NCBI GenBank assembly: GCA_004369085.1
Contig: ML210147.1
Coordinates: 310,001-374,000 of the forward strand
Direction: 5' to 3'
Source of the DNA: Coprinopsis marcescibilis
Taxonomy: Eukaryota; Basidiomycota; Agaricomycetes; Agaricales; Psathyrellaceae
DNA: 64,000 nucleotides
Under the pieces are notes generated by a model. That model had not been told where the DNA came from, did no database searches, and saw nothing but the letters and a program-made list of their open reading frames with translations. Below are positions 33,938-45,835 of the stretch, one piece after another. Position 1 is the stretch's first letter; each line of letters opens with the position of its first letter. A program made the translations under genes and the position numbers.

Positions 33938-36185
33938 CTATCGTCGTCGGCGGGTATCTGCCGCAAAGTTCTGCACTCCCTCTTCAAGAGTAGCGAGCAG
34001 CGATTCTTGTCTACACGGAAAGTTAGCAATGTGTACAGTATGTATTGCAAAGTACCTACCCAACGCCATTCGCGGAGTAACCGTCGTTGGGAGAGACTCC
34101 AAGTACGCCGTCATCTTCACCCACACCTACGCTGCCTGAAGCTTCAGAGACTGTTGAGCCAGGTTGAACGGACAGTCCTTGTTGCCCCCATTGGTACTGT
34201 ATCATGCTCGTAAGGCCAGTGGAAGCGCCGGCTAGTTGTCACAGTCAGTTCAGGCGCCACAACAGTCGATGGTTGTACCTACTGTTGAGCCAAGCACTAT
34301 ACGCCTCATCACGTTCAGTCGCAGTCAGACCGAAAGGCTGGACTTCGGGCGTGCCTCCACCTAATTCAACGGGTTTCAGATATCACAGAATGGAAAGATC
34401 AGGAGCAAACGCACTGTCCGATGCGAAAGGTGCTTCTGTGCTGTTGAAGGGTACAAAATCGGGTGCATGATCGTTGGTGACAACCCCAAATCCATTTAGA
34501 GCAGTGGGTTTATTGAACCTAGTTAAGATTGAGTACGGCCCTTGTGGTACCGAAAATATGTCGTACCTGTCAGATGCCTCGGCATGTAGCCTGATCCATT
34601 CATCGCCCTTCTGGATAAGATTTTCAAGGGGAGTCAGGTCAGGGTCATCTGCTCCATAAGGGTTCTGGTCAGGGAACAACTGGAAAGACCCAAACCCGAT
34701 TTGAGGAATATTCAGAATGTCCTCGCTGTCAACGCCGAAGGAACCATCGAGCTGAGAACCTAGCTCATTGATGTCTTCTTGGCGTCTGGCAGCTGAAGGA
34801 TCGTGAGCGAAGATTAATCGAAGGGAAAGACATCACATACGAGCTGCGTTCCATCTACCGCGGATGCGAACACCGCCACTGGGTTTGCTCTTCCTCTTCG
34901 CAAGACGATTTCTCTTGCGAAGCTGAGCGCGGCGTTGAATAATTTCAGCCTTAGTGAAGAAACCTCGAGAAGCCGACCTTCGGCGAAGTCCAGGGGCTGG
35001 GGAAGGAGCTGGCGGAGGAGGAGGAGGAGGGATCGGGAAAAGTTTCGGACATTCAATGCAAAGTTGACCTCCAGCACTATGAAAGCGGTCAGAACAAATT
35101 TCTTTGTATTAAAACATTGTTGCATACCCAGAAGCAACGAGATGGTTGGGATCATTGGCGCCGACATGCTGAGCGATTTCTGAGTGCCACTTCGTCACGA
35201 TCTTGGGGTTACACGATGAAGCAGCGAGCGTCGAGTTGCACCTCGCATCATTGGCCAACTCCCTACATAAATGTAAGGACGAGAACGACAGTTGAAGCTG
35301 AGAACGAAGTTATCAACATACCATCCGAAGATTGCGGGACTGTTTGCATAACGTTTGACAAGGGTGGCAGTATAGTTCTTAAACGCATTGATGACCTTTT
35401 CGTTCGTGTAGAACTCCTCGTGGTCCTTCAATCCGAAGTGCCGTACATATGTATCCATTCCACCTGGAGCGAGAATAAGCAAATTGGCTGGAAGTCGAGG
35501 GAAAAGGCCTCACCATAATCATTGCTGAGGAAATTTCTTGGCGGTTTGTCGTTATTTCTGAGCTTGATGTCTGTACGTCGAACAGGCCCAGCACCGATAT
35601 TGATGTCATCAACAAGGGGATCCGGATTCCAATTGTTGGTAAGAGCCAAAAGCAAGAAGACACCATGTTTTTCAGCAAGCTCGACTACTTTGTCCAGCTT
35701 TTGAAGGCCATTGGGTCCCTCGTTGATCTGGATGCCATCGTTGGCAAGGAGCTGGAACCAGACGCCGTCTTCGGGAATGGAGGTCACGTCTGTCACCACA
35801 TTACTGAGTAAAAAGATACGCAGATGAAAATCGATAGGGAACGCACCGTTGAAAGCCCAGGTACGGACCACCTTGATCCCAGCACGGCTGATGTTGCCCA
35901 ATGTGTAGTCAATGTCATCGTCGGTATTCAAAGTGTGAAGCCAGTAGGCATTGGTCCCAACGAAGTTGAGAGGGCTAAATTGATCTGATAAGAAGAAGTA
36001 GACGGGGGGGACACGACAAGGGCGACTTACCCCCCGTTGACAGTAAAGCGGCCATTCTCTGTCGTGACAAATCGAATGTCCTCTGGACCCTGCCTCTTAG
36101 CCACTGTGGTACGAGTAGCTTGCTTGGCGGACGCTAAGGCTACAAAGGCCCCAAGAACGGCGGGCCAAAGGGTAGCGAGCAGCAT
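33938..36185 (-). CDS. GH5-like secreted protein lacking both catalytic Glu residues
   Basis: Related to fungal GH5 subfamily 7 endo-1,4-beta-mannanases. The start at 36185 gives the signal peptide MLLATLWPAVLGAFVALASA and a possible Kex2 site (AKR). Family segments: FVTTENGRFTVNGG, LGNISRAGIKVVRTWAFN, GIQINEGPNGLQKLDKVVEL, AEKHGVFLLLALTNNW, YVRHFGLKDHEEFYTNEKVI, YANSPAIFGWELANDARCN, GFGSFQLFPDQNPYGADDPD and RFNKPTALNGFGVV. The acid/base motif NEP is NDA, and the nucleophile position (usually EEFG or EEYG) is NGFG, so neither catalytic glutamate is present. After GGQLCIECPKLFP a Pro run and an Arg/Lys-rich insert of about 60 residues follows. C-terminal Ser/Gly-rich tail, ending TRRRR at 33938. 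At least ten introns. It may be a pseudoenzyme, possibly wall- or carbohydrate-binding (inference). Confidence 0.85.
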
Positions 36186-36806
36186 TATGATGTAGCACAG
36201 GGGAGGGTGCAAGAGAACCTGTCATTGTGTCTGGGGTGTTAAATAAGACAGACACTGGTTCCGAGAGCGCCCAACGGTTCTGTCGCTGTCTGAGCGGCCG
36301 AATAGTCCTTTTGTAATGAGGTGTAAATTGTCCGGTAGCACACGGACCACGGCATGGGCTGTTCATCAAGATTTAGATGGCGGAGATCGGGAACAGCCTC
36401 TGTGTATTCTTCCATTCTTCGGGGCGCCGCTGGCGGTTGCAATACTTGCAGATCCTGAGATCTGTTGCACAATATAATATGTAGCCCTCGCGACCTGAAT
36501 AGAGCATAATGGATTTCAGAGCACCTGAAGGAAGTCAACTGCGCTGAAGACTCACTCTCGTCAGATCACAACCAGCGCTCGAATAGTCATGGCGGTCGGG
36601 ATTGCGGTGATATGGGTAAGTATTAGGTCGTGGCGCCTAGAAAGGCACGGACTTTGATTTATGATTGCTGACTCATATGATTCCTGTCAGGTCATGCCAT
36701 GCGTTACCATTGAGTTGGAACCGAACATATCGGGAAGCCTTGAAGATCCAATTTCTGCTACCTTCTCCCATGTCTTTTGGGAAATTCTGAGCAAACCGCC
36801 TCGAAG
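36186..36806. promoter_or_regulatory. Divergent intergenic region GH5-like / Mgr3-like
   Basis: About 620 bp between opposite starts. A minus-strand frame at 36239-36538 has no family resemblance. I see no gene; it should contain both promoters. Confidence 0.5.
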
Positions 36807-38318
36807 ATGCTGTCAAAACGTACTCATTCTCTTGCTTCTCGTTTCTCAGCATCAAGCTCGACGGTTCGTCCTCGTTTACAAAGATCTTTTTCGACAAAAC
36901 CACCCGAGTCATCAGGGAATGCCGGAGTGATTCAAGAGACAATCTCAGGTCACGCCGCGACTGCAATACAAGCGACTGGGCGCTTCTTCAAGTTCTCCGC
37001 CATAGGCCTACTCGCCCTCGGTATTACTGTTTATACCGGATACGAGGCGACCCACCAATATGTCGAACATGTCGCTTTGAAGCCTGAAACAGATGACGAA
37101 GTCCGCAAGTTTCAATGGGATATGTCGGAAGAGAACTGGAATGGAGACCCGCTAGTCGGTGGGACGGACCCGGGTCTTGGTTATATTGGTCGGCATGCAC
37201 TTCGTGCTGCCTGGATGGCGCGCAACTGGGGCATTGGTCCTCCCGAGCTCCACGCAACCAAGTTGGGACAGCCCGAAGAAACAGGCGTGGATATGCAACT
37301 CACACAAACGTTGGGCTATCTGAAAATCGCCCTTGTGGCTGCAAAGTCTAGGGCTAGTACCAGCAACGTTCATCCACTCACGTCACCAGAGCTCTCAAAC
37401 CGATACGCATCGCTCCTCGAACGGCTGGGAAGCAAATATCTTTTGACATCATTGGAATACTTTCAACAAGCCTGGGAAGGTTACTCAGGGCAAGGCCTTC
37501 CTTCAGCCAGGATTGCTTCGAAGATGGGGGATATTAGTTCACGCCTCCACGATGACCAGAAGGCGAGACAATGGTGGAAGACCGCAATAAAGTTATGCCA
37601 AGGACGACCAGAAATAGGCCCACTGCTACAACCAACCCACCTTCCCGCTTCTCCGTGGGCCCAAAGGATCATTGCATCTACTCTTGTTTCTGTCTCGGTG
37701 CACTACGCCCAGTCCGGAAAACTATCTGAGGCGGAGGCTTTCGAAGAAGCTTCCCTTAATTTCCTCCGATCGATACCAACCCCTCAGAGCCTAGCCACAG
37801 CAAGCCCGCCACAAGCCCTGCACTCACTATTCATCCTTCAACGGTCATCGCTCCTCTCCATTCACCTTGCAGAAGTCCTTCACGCCCAAAAAAGGTCTCC
37901 AATCGCTTCCATCCAATGGTTAGCATCAGCTGCAGAATCCTCAGAACGTGTCGCCCGCGCGTTGTCGGGTTTATCTTTGCAAGCATCACCAGATACGCCA
38001 ATCCAATTACAAATTCCTTCAGATAACGACAAAATCCTTTCAGTGTACAAATCGTCCCGTTGCATGAGCGATGTAGCCTCAAGGCTATATCGCGACGCAA
38101 GGCGCACTTCTGCTGAAGCCTGGAATCTCTTGGGTGTCCTCTACGAGAAACGGGATGGACCGACATCAAAAGACGCGCTTCGATGTTACGACAGGGCAGT
38201 GCGGTGGGCAGGGAAGCTGGACGAGGCCAACGAATTCACCACAGAGGCGGATTGGAACACATTTCTGTCAAATTTACAGAGAGCACAACGTGCGTCTGGG
38301 CAAGTCCAAGACTCTTGA
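36807..38318 (+). CDS. Mitochondrial TPR protein, Mgr3-like
   Basis: Single-exon frame of 503 residues, close to the 501 of yeast Mgr3, the adaptor that works with the i-AAA protease Yme1. The start at 36807 is preferred over the in-frame ATG ten codons upstream because it opens a typical presequence: MLSKRTHSLASRFSASSSTV, then RPRLQRSFSTKPPES with an RSFST-type processing site. A single membrane span follows (FFKFSAIGLLALGITVYTGY, about residues 52-75). The rest is helical repeats: RYASLLERLGSKYLLTSLEY, ASKMGDISSRLHDDQKARQW and, near the end, AWNLLGVLYEKRDGPTSKDA. This layout (presequence, one span, TPRs in the intermembrane space) fits Mgr3, but the family assignment rests on layout more than on diagnostic residues. 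No introns, unusual for this window. Confidence 0.75.
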   Translation: MLSKRTHSLASRFSASSSTVRPRLQRSFSTKPPESSGNAGVIQETISGHAATAIQATGRFFKFSAIGLLALGITVYTGYEATHQYVEHVALKPETDDEVRKFQWDMSEENWNGDPLVGGTDPGLGYIGRHALRAAWMARNWGIGPPELHATKLGQPEETGVDMQLTQTLGYLKIALVAAKSRASTSNVHPLTSPELSNRYASLLERLGSKYLLTSLEYFQQAWEGYSGQGLPSARIASKMGDISSRLHDDQKARQWWKTAIKLCQGRPEIGPLLQPTHLPASPWAQRIIASTLVSVSVHYAQSGKLSEAEAFEEASLNFLRSIPTPQSLATASPPQALHSLFILQRSSLLSIHLAEVLHAQKRSPIASIQWLASAAESSERVARALSGLSLQASPDTPIQLQIPSDNDKILSVYKSSRCMSDVASRLYRDARRTSAEAWNLLGVLYEKRDGPTSKDALRCYDRAVRWAGKLDEANEFTTEADWNTFLSNLQRAQRASGQVQDS

Positions 38319-38530
38319 CCTTATTCATACGCAGGGTATACGAACGCGTCAGAACTACGCCCGAATGCTGTTTACTCGTGATGCATGTAAATTGCCGCCA
38401 TATTGATCGATATAGTCCAATCTCCTCTCATTTGTGTTTGGTTCCCTGACAAACACTTGAAATATACACACCCCGTTCCGACGACCGAATGCAGGAATTG
38501 CTACGCCCTTAATTTCCCACTTCCATTATC

Positions 38531-41500
38531 ATGGCTTCATCAGCTGCGCTCAGCGCTGAGCGTTTTTTCGCTGATCGTGGAGCTCCCATCTGCAGCCTCG
38601 ATGTGACCAGGGTTTTCAAACAACTGAGGTATTTGCTGCGAATTGCTTGAAAACTCCCGGGCATCGTACAATAATCTCATCCGTAGCTCGACGGAGAAGA
38701 AATATGCCCACTATGTCGGGCTTGCATCGTGGGCGGGCGCTCGCATAATTCAAGGTAGCAACATGCATTTACACCGTGTTTTCCAAATAGCGTACCAATG
38801 CCGAACCAGAACAGTGGACCCCTGAGGCGAAGGATCTCTACGATCTCCTCATTGCAACTTTCAGTGACAAGAACAAAAGTCTGACAGATTTGTCCAAATT
38901 GCATAAGGCGTCTGGCATTCCAGATAGCGATTGGGACGATCTTTTGGCGTATACAGTGCAGGTCAGTCACGACCGCGGGCGGTTGATCGATAACGATTTC
39001 AATTCAGCCGCCACTGCCAGGTCCTCAGCAATCTGGTCAATTATCGAACGTTCGGAAATACGAAGATCATCCCGCGTCTTGCTTCAGACAAATTCGAGGC
39101 CGTCGTGAAGAGTTCGGTAAATGAAGATGTAGCCATTCCGCTTTGGAACAAGGTATCTACAGTTCTGAATTCTCAAATTGCGTCATGTTTTAGTTTGAAT
39201 CTCTCGTAGCTCGGCGATCACATATACTCCACGCAACCGGAGGCCAGCCTCTTCGTCGGTAAACGCAGCGAAGGCCACATTTCCAATTACTACCTTGGAG
39301 AGGTCATCAGCGATGAGGAAGTCGCAACCGTTCAGCAGGCAGCTGAGCAGCTTGGAGTTGATATCCTAAACACGCGGTGCGGGTTGTGCCTTCCAGAACC
39401 TTTACAGCAATCTGATGTCGGGAAAGGGTTATCAAACATGGACAAGGTGAATTCACGCTCTTGGTGGCATCAGTTGACAAGTCTTCTGGTGACACACTGT
39501 CCGCCGAGGTCAACGGCGCTAAGGTTACCGTAAGGCTTGGGGATCATGCGCAAGACCTCGCGAAAGTTGTCGCTGCCCTTGAGGAGGTTCGTCCGTGGTC
39601 TTCCAGCGTGGCTGCGATGCTCATCACTATCCTTTGCACACTCAGGCGAAGAAGTACACTGCCAATGACAACCAGGCCAACATGATCGCCGATTATATCA
39701 AATCGTAGAGAACCTTTTGTTGTCGCGCAACCACAAGAACGTAACTCAATTGCTCGCAGATTCCAAACAGGCTCCATCGAGGCACACACCAAAGGTTCCC
39801 AACATTGGGTCAAAGATGTGGGACCTGTTGTCGAGTCTTACATCGGGGTACGCGAAGGACACTCCTTCTGCAAACCGCGTCCTAACAAACTTCTCAGTTC
39901 ATAGAAAGCTATGTTGACCCTTATGGTGGAAGGGCCGAGTGGGAAGGTGCCTGATTGCGACCCCCTCTTCGAAATCATGCGACTGACATTTCATCTGTTC
40001 CCAAGGCTTCACGGCGATTGTAAACAAGGAGCTCAGTGCAAAATACCAGGTCCTTGTTAACAAAGCCCCGGAGCTCATCCAAGACCTGCCTTGGGGAAAA
40101 GATTATGAGGTCGACGTATTCAGGAAGCCCGACTTCACCGCGCTGGAGATTCTCACATTCGCAACAGGGGGTGCGTCGACAAGACCTTGAAACGTGCTGT
40201 CTTAAATGGAACTAAGAAACAATTTCACAGGTATTCCTGCTGGCATTAACGTGAGCGAAGCCTACATATCTACACGATGCACTGAGTAAAGAGCCTCGTT
40301 TACAACAGTTACCAGTGAGTCTTGTGGTTTCCGCCCGACCTTTTCGCAACTAACTTCAAACCTTGTTAGAACTACTACAAAGTTCGGGAGTCTGTTGGCT
40401 TCAAGAATGTCTCCCTAGCCGTATGTTCACGTCTTTTATATTCCATTATCACCTTGACGAGATTCCGCTGGATTAGAACATTCTGGCCGCCAAAGCTCCG
40501 AGTATGCCTTCCAAACTCAAGTTTTGAGTTAAAACTGAGCTAATCATCTGCGTATGCGTAGATGAAGAACTCACCTTCATTCACCCTGACGATGTCGATC
40601 TATACAATGCATGGGACAGTAGGGCATTTGAACTTCAAGTTGCCAACCACGAACTGCTGGGACATGGGACCGGAAAGTTGTTTGAGGAATACGCCGACGG
40701 AAGAAAGAATTTTGATCCAGAGAAGGTGCGCAGAACATCAGCCCTGTCCGTTACATACCTCACTCTGTCAAATAGATAATCAACCCCTTGACTGGCAAGC
40801 CAATGTAGGCCTTGGTTGGGTGAAATATTCCACGGGGAAACTGATGACCAAATGTTGCTAGCACTTCTTGGTACAAACCCGGCCAGACTCCTGGCTCTGT
40901 ACTTGGGGAAGTTTCATCCTCATTCGAGGAGTGTCGGGCAGAGACCGTTGCGCTGTATTGTAAGTTTCTGCATCCCGTCAGCAAGGCGCTTGAGCTTAAT
41001 ATCGATCTAGTGGTCAGCAATAAGGAGATTCTGTCTTTGTTTAAGGTCAGTCCATGTCATCGTTGAAGGACGTTAGCGCGCAATCTTACATTTTCCACAG
41101 TATGTCACACAGGAGGACGTCGAGAATGTTCAATATATCACGTTCCTACTTATGGCTCGTGCCGGCCTGCGGGCGCTTGAATTCTATGACCCTGTCACCG
41201 GAAAGCATGGCCAGGCACACATGCAAGCCAGGCACGTCCCAGTGCTCATAATTGCCTCCCCATACCTTGGCTAATGTCCTGTCCTATTTCACAGATTGGG
41301 AATTACGCAGCACCTGATCAAATCTGGGATCGCGCGACTCGAAGAGATTCGCGATGAGAGCGGACAACTCGAGAACCTGTATGTCCGAGTAAGTGTACCC
41401 CCTTGTCGTCTATGTGGCTTGGCCTCAATTGAACCATAGGTCGACCGCCAACAAGTTCTGAATCGAGGAAAGGAAGCGGCAGGCAAACTTTTGATCGACC

Positions 41501-41795
41501 TACAGGTTCGCAAGAGCACTGCTGATGGTGCAGGTGCCCGACAGTTTTACACCGATCTCACTACACCTCTGGAGGGCTGGGAAGGTGCGATCCGAGATCT
41601 AGTACTCAAGAAGAAGTTGGTAAGTATTTTTACCTTCTTTCCTTCCTTGTTCGATAATTGACCTTCTGTCTGAATTAGCCTCGGAAGATATTTGTTCAGC
41701 CAAATACTTTCCTCGTTGACGGCGAAGTGCTGTTGAAGGACTTCCCTCTTACGCACGCTGGCGTCATTCAAAGCTACATTGAACGTGACCTCTAA
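38531..41795 (+). CDS. DPP3: Dipeptidyl peptidase III (M49 metallopeptidase)
   Basis: Cytosolic zinc peptidase that removes N-terminal dipeptides from short peptides. The start at 38531 gives [20 protein letters not shown]; the next exon begins [20 protein letters not shown]. Conserved parts follow in many short exons: [80 protein letters not shown] and [20 protein letters not shown]. Zinc motif HELLGH lies at 40648-40665 (in [20 protein letters not shown]) and the second zinc motif EECRAE at 40926-40943. The C terminus is [20 protein letters not shown] then IERDL with stop at 41793-41795. Both metal motifs are intact. One exon of only 6 nt (40309-40314, Leu-Pro) is needed to keep the sequence. 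About 20 introns. Confidence 0.95.
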
Positions 41796-41987
41796 GATCC
41801 AGGGTATATGCAAGCTGTAAATGGCGTGAATCTGTATGAATTACAAAGTGCTGTACATGTAAGGCGTCAGGAATATCAAATAAAGGATTAAGGACGTTAA
41901 CTCCAGTTCCTGATAGCGTGAATAAGATATGATACTGCGAATAAGTCTAGATGATGGGGGTGCAGTGAAGTGAATTGGGACGTGCGA

Positions 41988-43660
41988 TCAGTGGGTCTCC
42001 TGAACAAGCGCCACGATCACGGTAACGCTGTGGAACCTGCGTTAGAACCACTTCACCTCGTGATAAAGAAGCGATGCTTACTCGTCGGGTTTCTGATCGG
42101 ATAGATACATGTCAATAACTGTCATGAGGGAACCAAGGAACTTTCTACTCACACCTCCACGGAAAAACATTCCCTGTCGGGCAGCATCTCCTAGAAAGGA
42201 GATTTAAAGATGAGAATCATGCAGAGAAGTGTACAAGAGCTTTCCAAGGGATTCTTGGAGGCCCTGAAACTTGGAACCTACTTTCGAAAGGGCTAACTCT
42301 ATTTTTGTTGTGCATGCACTTTTGAGCGTACTCGACCATCCTGTCTGCCATGCACTGAGCCTTTTCATCTTCAGTTTTATTTGATCTGGCCAGCAGTCGG
42401 CATATTTGGACGAGTTCAGGTGGAAATACGTTGTCGGAGAAGCCATCAGTCTAAAAGGAAGGCCCATTATTTCTTGTGATTCCTGGATCGAAAAAACGTT
42501 GTCCTACATATGCCACTACGATATCTCCGTCTCGTAGCTTGGTTTCAAATACGTCGGCCTCGCTTGGGGAATCCACACAAGCTCGAGCGAATTTGCGACC
42601 CGCATTAGCAGGAAGCTTAGTTAGCTGTCTTGTTGGGTGCGGTGGTCAGAAAGGGAGCTGCGATATTTCGGAACGCTGACATACTTGGGGCAATTGAAGA
42701 AGTGAGTTTGTGATCGCTGGTGATGAATTATTGCCGGTCCCCGAATCACCGAGAATCCGCTGTCACCCAGACTGCAGTGCGGTGCGCATTAGAACACAAT
42801 AGTGGTTAGCTGAAACGATCCGGCTTACTTGGCTGAGCGAAGAACACCCGACGCAGCGTTTAAGCTGATGATACATGCTGTGCTTGAGCCTATTGCGACT
42901 TGAGCGACACGACAAATGAAGGATGAAAATGCAATCAACCTGCTTGAACAAACTTTTCGCGCAATACGCCCCCATATGCGAGGTCCAGGCACTCGTATGG
43001 GGTCATCTCCCAGCCTTCAACCTGTTCCCGCTCTTCGTAATCCATTGTTGGGTCAACTTCCGGTTCGCCAGCCCATGCATTTCGCGAATACCGATGGGCA
43101 TGGAACATCAGTGCTTGAGAAAATAGGGATGGGTCGACACCACTATCAACCCACCCACCAACCCCGTCCGCAACTCCGAAGGAAACGCCCTTGAAAGCCA
43201 ACACATTCGGTAAGGACCTTCGTCGATCATGATTGAGGCAAAGCAAATGCAACACCTACTGAGCCGTTTCGCATCTGAAGCAGATATAAGAAACGCGCGG
43301 AGACGCGACTTGAGTTGAGTGCTTGGTTCTGACGGGATTGGCAACCCAGATATGACATACCTCCTGAACAAAGAAAAAGTCCTCTCCAGCGTCCTTGCTA
43401 CGGACGTTCTTCGTTCGCGCGAGCATTTTGTCTCTCCATGACCCTACAAGTGTATCCGAAGGAAAAGGGACCTTATTTGCTGCAATGACAGGGTCCTCCG
43501 CTTTTCCTGCCCAGCTAGCACCAATGTGGAAAGTGTATGGCCGTTTCGCTACGGTCGTGGAGTATCTACGTGTTAGGCTCGCCTTCTGAGCAATATGCCG
43601 AGCTAGAGGTGGCCTGTAACATGAGAGGACGGTCGATATCGTGGCATGGGGAGGGAGCAT
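41988..43660 (-). CDS. PTC7: PP2C-type protein phosphatase, mitochondrial PTC7 homologue
   Basis: Mn/Mg-dependent Ser/Thr phosphatase of the PTC7/PPTC7 group, which acts in mitochondria on coenzyme Q synthesis and metabolism. The start at 43660 opens an Arg/Ser-rich N terminus (SLTRRYSTTVAKRPYTFHIG) consistent with a presequence. Metal-binding motif I with Asp is in KDAGEDFFFVQ, and motif II is VSFGVADGVGGWVDSGVDPS. Then SQALMFHAHRYSRNAWAGEP, TPYECLDLAYGGVLREKFVQ, AGSSTACII, LRSANLGDSGFSVIRG, RDGDIVVAYTDGFSDNVFPP with the third metal Asp, and finally DVTVIVALVQETH with stop at 41988. About nine introns. It ends 192 bp from the convergent DPP3 gene. Catalytic aspartates are intact. Confidence 0.9.
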
Positions 43661-43886
43661 TGAGCCATAAACCGGGTTAGACCTTGGAACACAGGAGCCG
43701 ATGACGATTCACCGCGCTACTATTTCTTGACATCCACGTGACGCCCGCGCCATCTTTATACTTGATAGAAAAAATCTTCTTGAAGGAAAGAAAGTTTTAC
43801 ATCCTCGGAAAGTTAAAACTACACAGAAAGCCTCAGATCTTTAGGGTTAGAAATGGTAATATTTGAATTATAGGTATACAATTCGA

Positions 43887-45835
43887 CTACGACGGTCCTT
43901 TACCCCAACTGCTCCAGTCGAAATTCGGAGGCGCTTTCGCGAGTGGCTCAGATTTGCGACTCACCAGTGTCCGACGTTTCGACGGTGCTGAGACTGCTGC
44001 CGTCGATGTTGGAGCCGACCGCTTCAAAGTCGCTCCAGCGTCTTTGGCGCTGTTGTCAAGCAGATCCTGAGTAAACACAGGGGCCTGAACAGCAGAAATT
44101 GGTTTGAGTGGCTTTTTTGAAGCAGTAGATGTGTCCAGTAAAACTTCCACACGCTCTCGTTTTTTAAACGGGTTGCGACTTGGCTCTTGAGATGTTGCAG
44201 GTGCTGACGTAGAAAGACCAAAGTCGCTATGGAGTTGTTCACGTCTTGCTAGAAGGTTATCCATCTGCCATTTGGCTAAGGATGCTCGTGCTCCATCCCG
44301 AGCGACGGAAGCAAATTCCGCGTTCCGCATCATGACTGAAATCTTCATGGTCTCCTTGCGCTTGAGTTGATTTGATCGCATTTCGCGAACAGCGTCTTCC
44401 AAAGCGCACCAAGGTGGAGGATCACGAAACAGCATTTGCGATGCTCCAAATACCGCTGACGTTGTCTGTGTGTCGGCTTTCCGAAAGGCAGTGGTGAAGA
44501 CCTTTTTCATGGCGTGAGGCATGGCGGTGACAGGTGCACTTGATGCTTGTTGCTTGGGATTATGGAACTGGCGGCGTGGTGAAGCCGGCCGCACAGTTCT
44601 TGGCTTTTGCTTCTGAGGAGCTGACGGAATTGACAGTGATGGGGGTTTTCGTTGATTAGTGCTGAATGCCGGCTGCGTGCGGAAGGGGGAAATAGTCGAG
44701 GGAAGGCTGGCAAAACTTGTTGGACCGCTGAAAGAAGCTCGCTTGGAAGGCCTCAACGTCGAAGGTGCAGGACGAGCGAGTTCGCTTTCCTGTCTTTCGT
44801 ACCAAGCGTCTTTGTTCCGGGCATGTCGTTGTTCATCTTCTCGAACAGATACCCTACGTTCAATTTGGTCGGCGTTATCAAGGCGGATGGAATTTGATGA
44901 CCATTGTAATGTCACAACAGTGTTCTCTTTGCTGGTTGATGGTTTGATAGAAGTTGGTTTATGGTTCAGTCTTTGAATGTACAGATGATAGGGGTTCGCC
45001 GAGGAAAAAAGGGCAGGGTTGAGTTGATGAAGATGACCAAGGACTTCAATCAATGGCGTCGGGTGGAACAATAGAGGCGGGCCTTCTGCCTCGAACCCTG
45101 ACGGCAGTGAGGAGATATTATTGCAAGCAGTATTCCTAAGGTCTGCATATATTTTAGCGTACAAGTTCGGAGAGTAAGCTGAGACTCGCCTATGACAGAG
45201 AGCAGGGGAAATTTGGGTAAATGCTGATACACCTCGTTGGTCATATGCTGACAATTCCGCAGACATAGAATTCGTAAAGGCCAAGGGCCTTGATGCCCGA
45301 CGGCTTCCTGTTCTCCGCTCGGGAACAAGGTGTTCGCAAGCGTCTGAATACCGGCCGGAGTAAGAGAAGTGCCAGACGCGTCCAATGCGACAAGAGAATG
45401 GAGAGCCTTCAAATCGACAACTGTTTGATCATCGAGGTTGGTGCATGATGGAAGATCCAGCACGGTGACCATAGAAAATAGCGAAGTAGATGGGATCTGC
45501 TGCAGCAGTGGCAGGTGAATGTCATTGAGGGGTATTTCGTAGGTCGAAAGTCTACTGGGCAATCTGTCGTAGAGTTGCACGAGGGTGGCCCATAGTCTAG
45601 GATCAAGATTATTCAGGTCTATGTCGTTGAATTCATTACGATAGTTGAGACGAAAAGCGAGGACATGAAGCTGGTCTGGATGTTGATAGAGTTGGTTTAT
45701 ACAGAACCAAGCCAGCGACGGTACACCCTGGGGAGCGAGAGGAGCAGAATATGGTCCTGGTGGTGGGGCCTGCGGGAGGATATCCTTGACGACGATGAGC
45801 CCGATCTCAGGATTTGGCTTGTGCAGCAAATGCAT
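43887..45835 (-). CDS. Uncharacterised leucine-rich-repeat-like protein, 633 aa
   Basis: Two exons: 45190-45835 and 43887-45142. The start gives MHLLHKPNPEIGLIVVKDIL. The N-terminal third has irregular leucine-rich repeats: MVTVLDLPSCTNLDDQTVVD, LKALHSLVALDASGTSLTPA, WPLRILCLRNCQHMTNEVYQ and LPKFPLLSVI | DLRNTACNN, the last created across the intron. That intron (45143-45189) starts with GC, not GT. The remainder is Ser/Pro/Lys-rich and disordered, with likely nuclear signals, a charged helix (EDAVREMRSNQLKRKETMKI), KKRERVE and KRRTLVSRKSEP, and the end NFDWSSWGKGPS. I do not know this family; LRRs of this irregular type resemble those of F-box or AMN1-like proteins but no F-box is seen. It diverges from FKS1 with 146 bp between starts. 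Confidence 0.8.

Noticed and set aside
36239..36538. Minus-strand 99-codon frame between GH5-like and Mgr3-like genes
   Set aside because: Lies in the divergent promoter, lacks recognisable features, and runs into the GH5 5' region.
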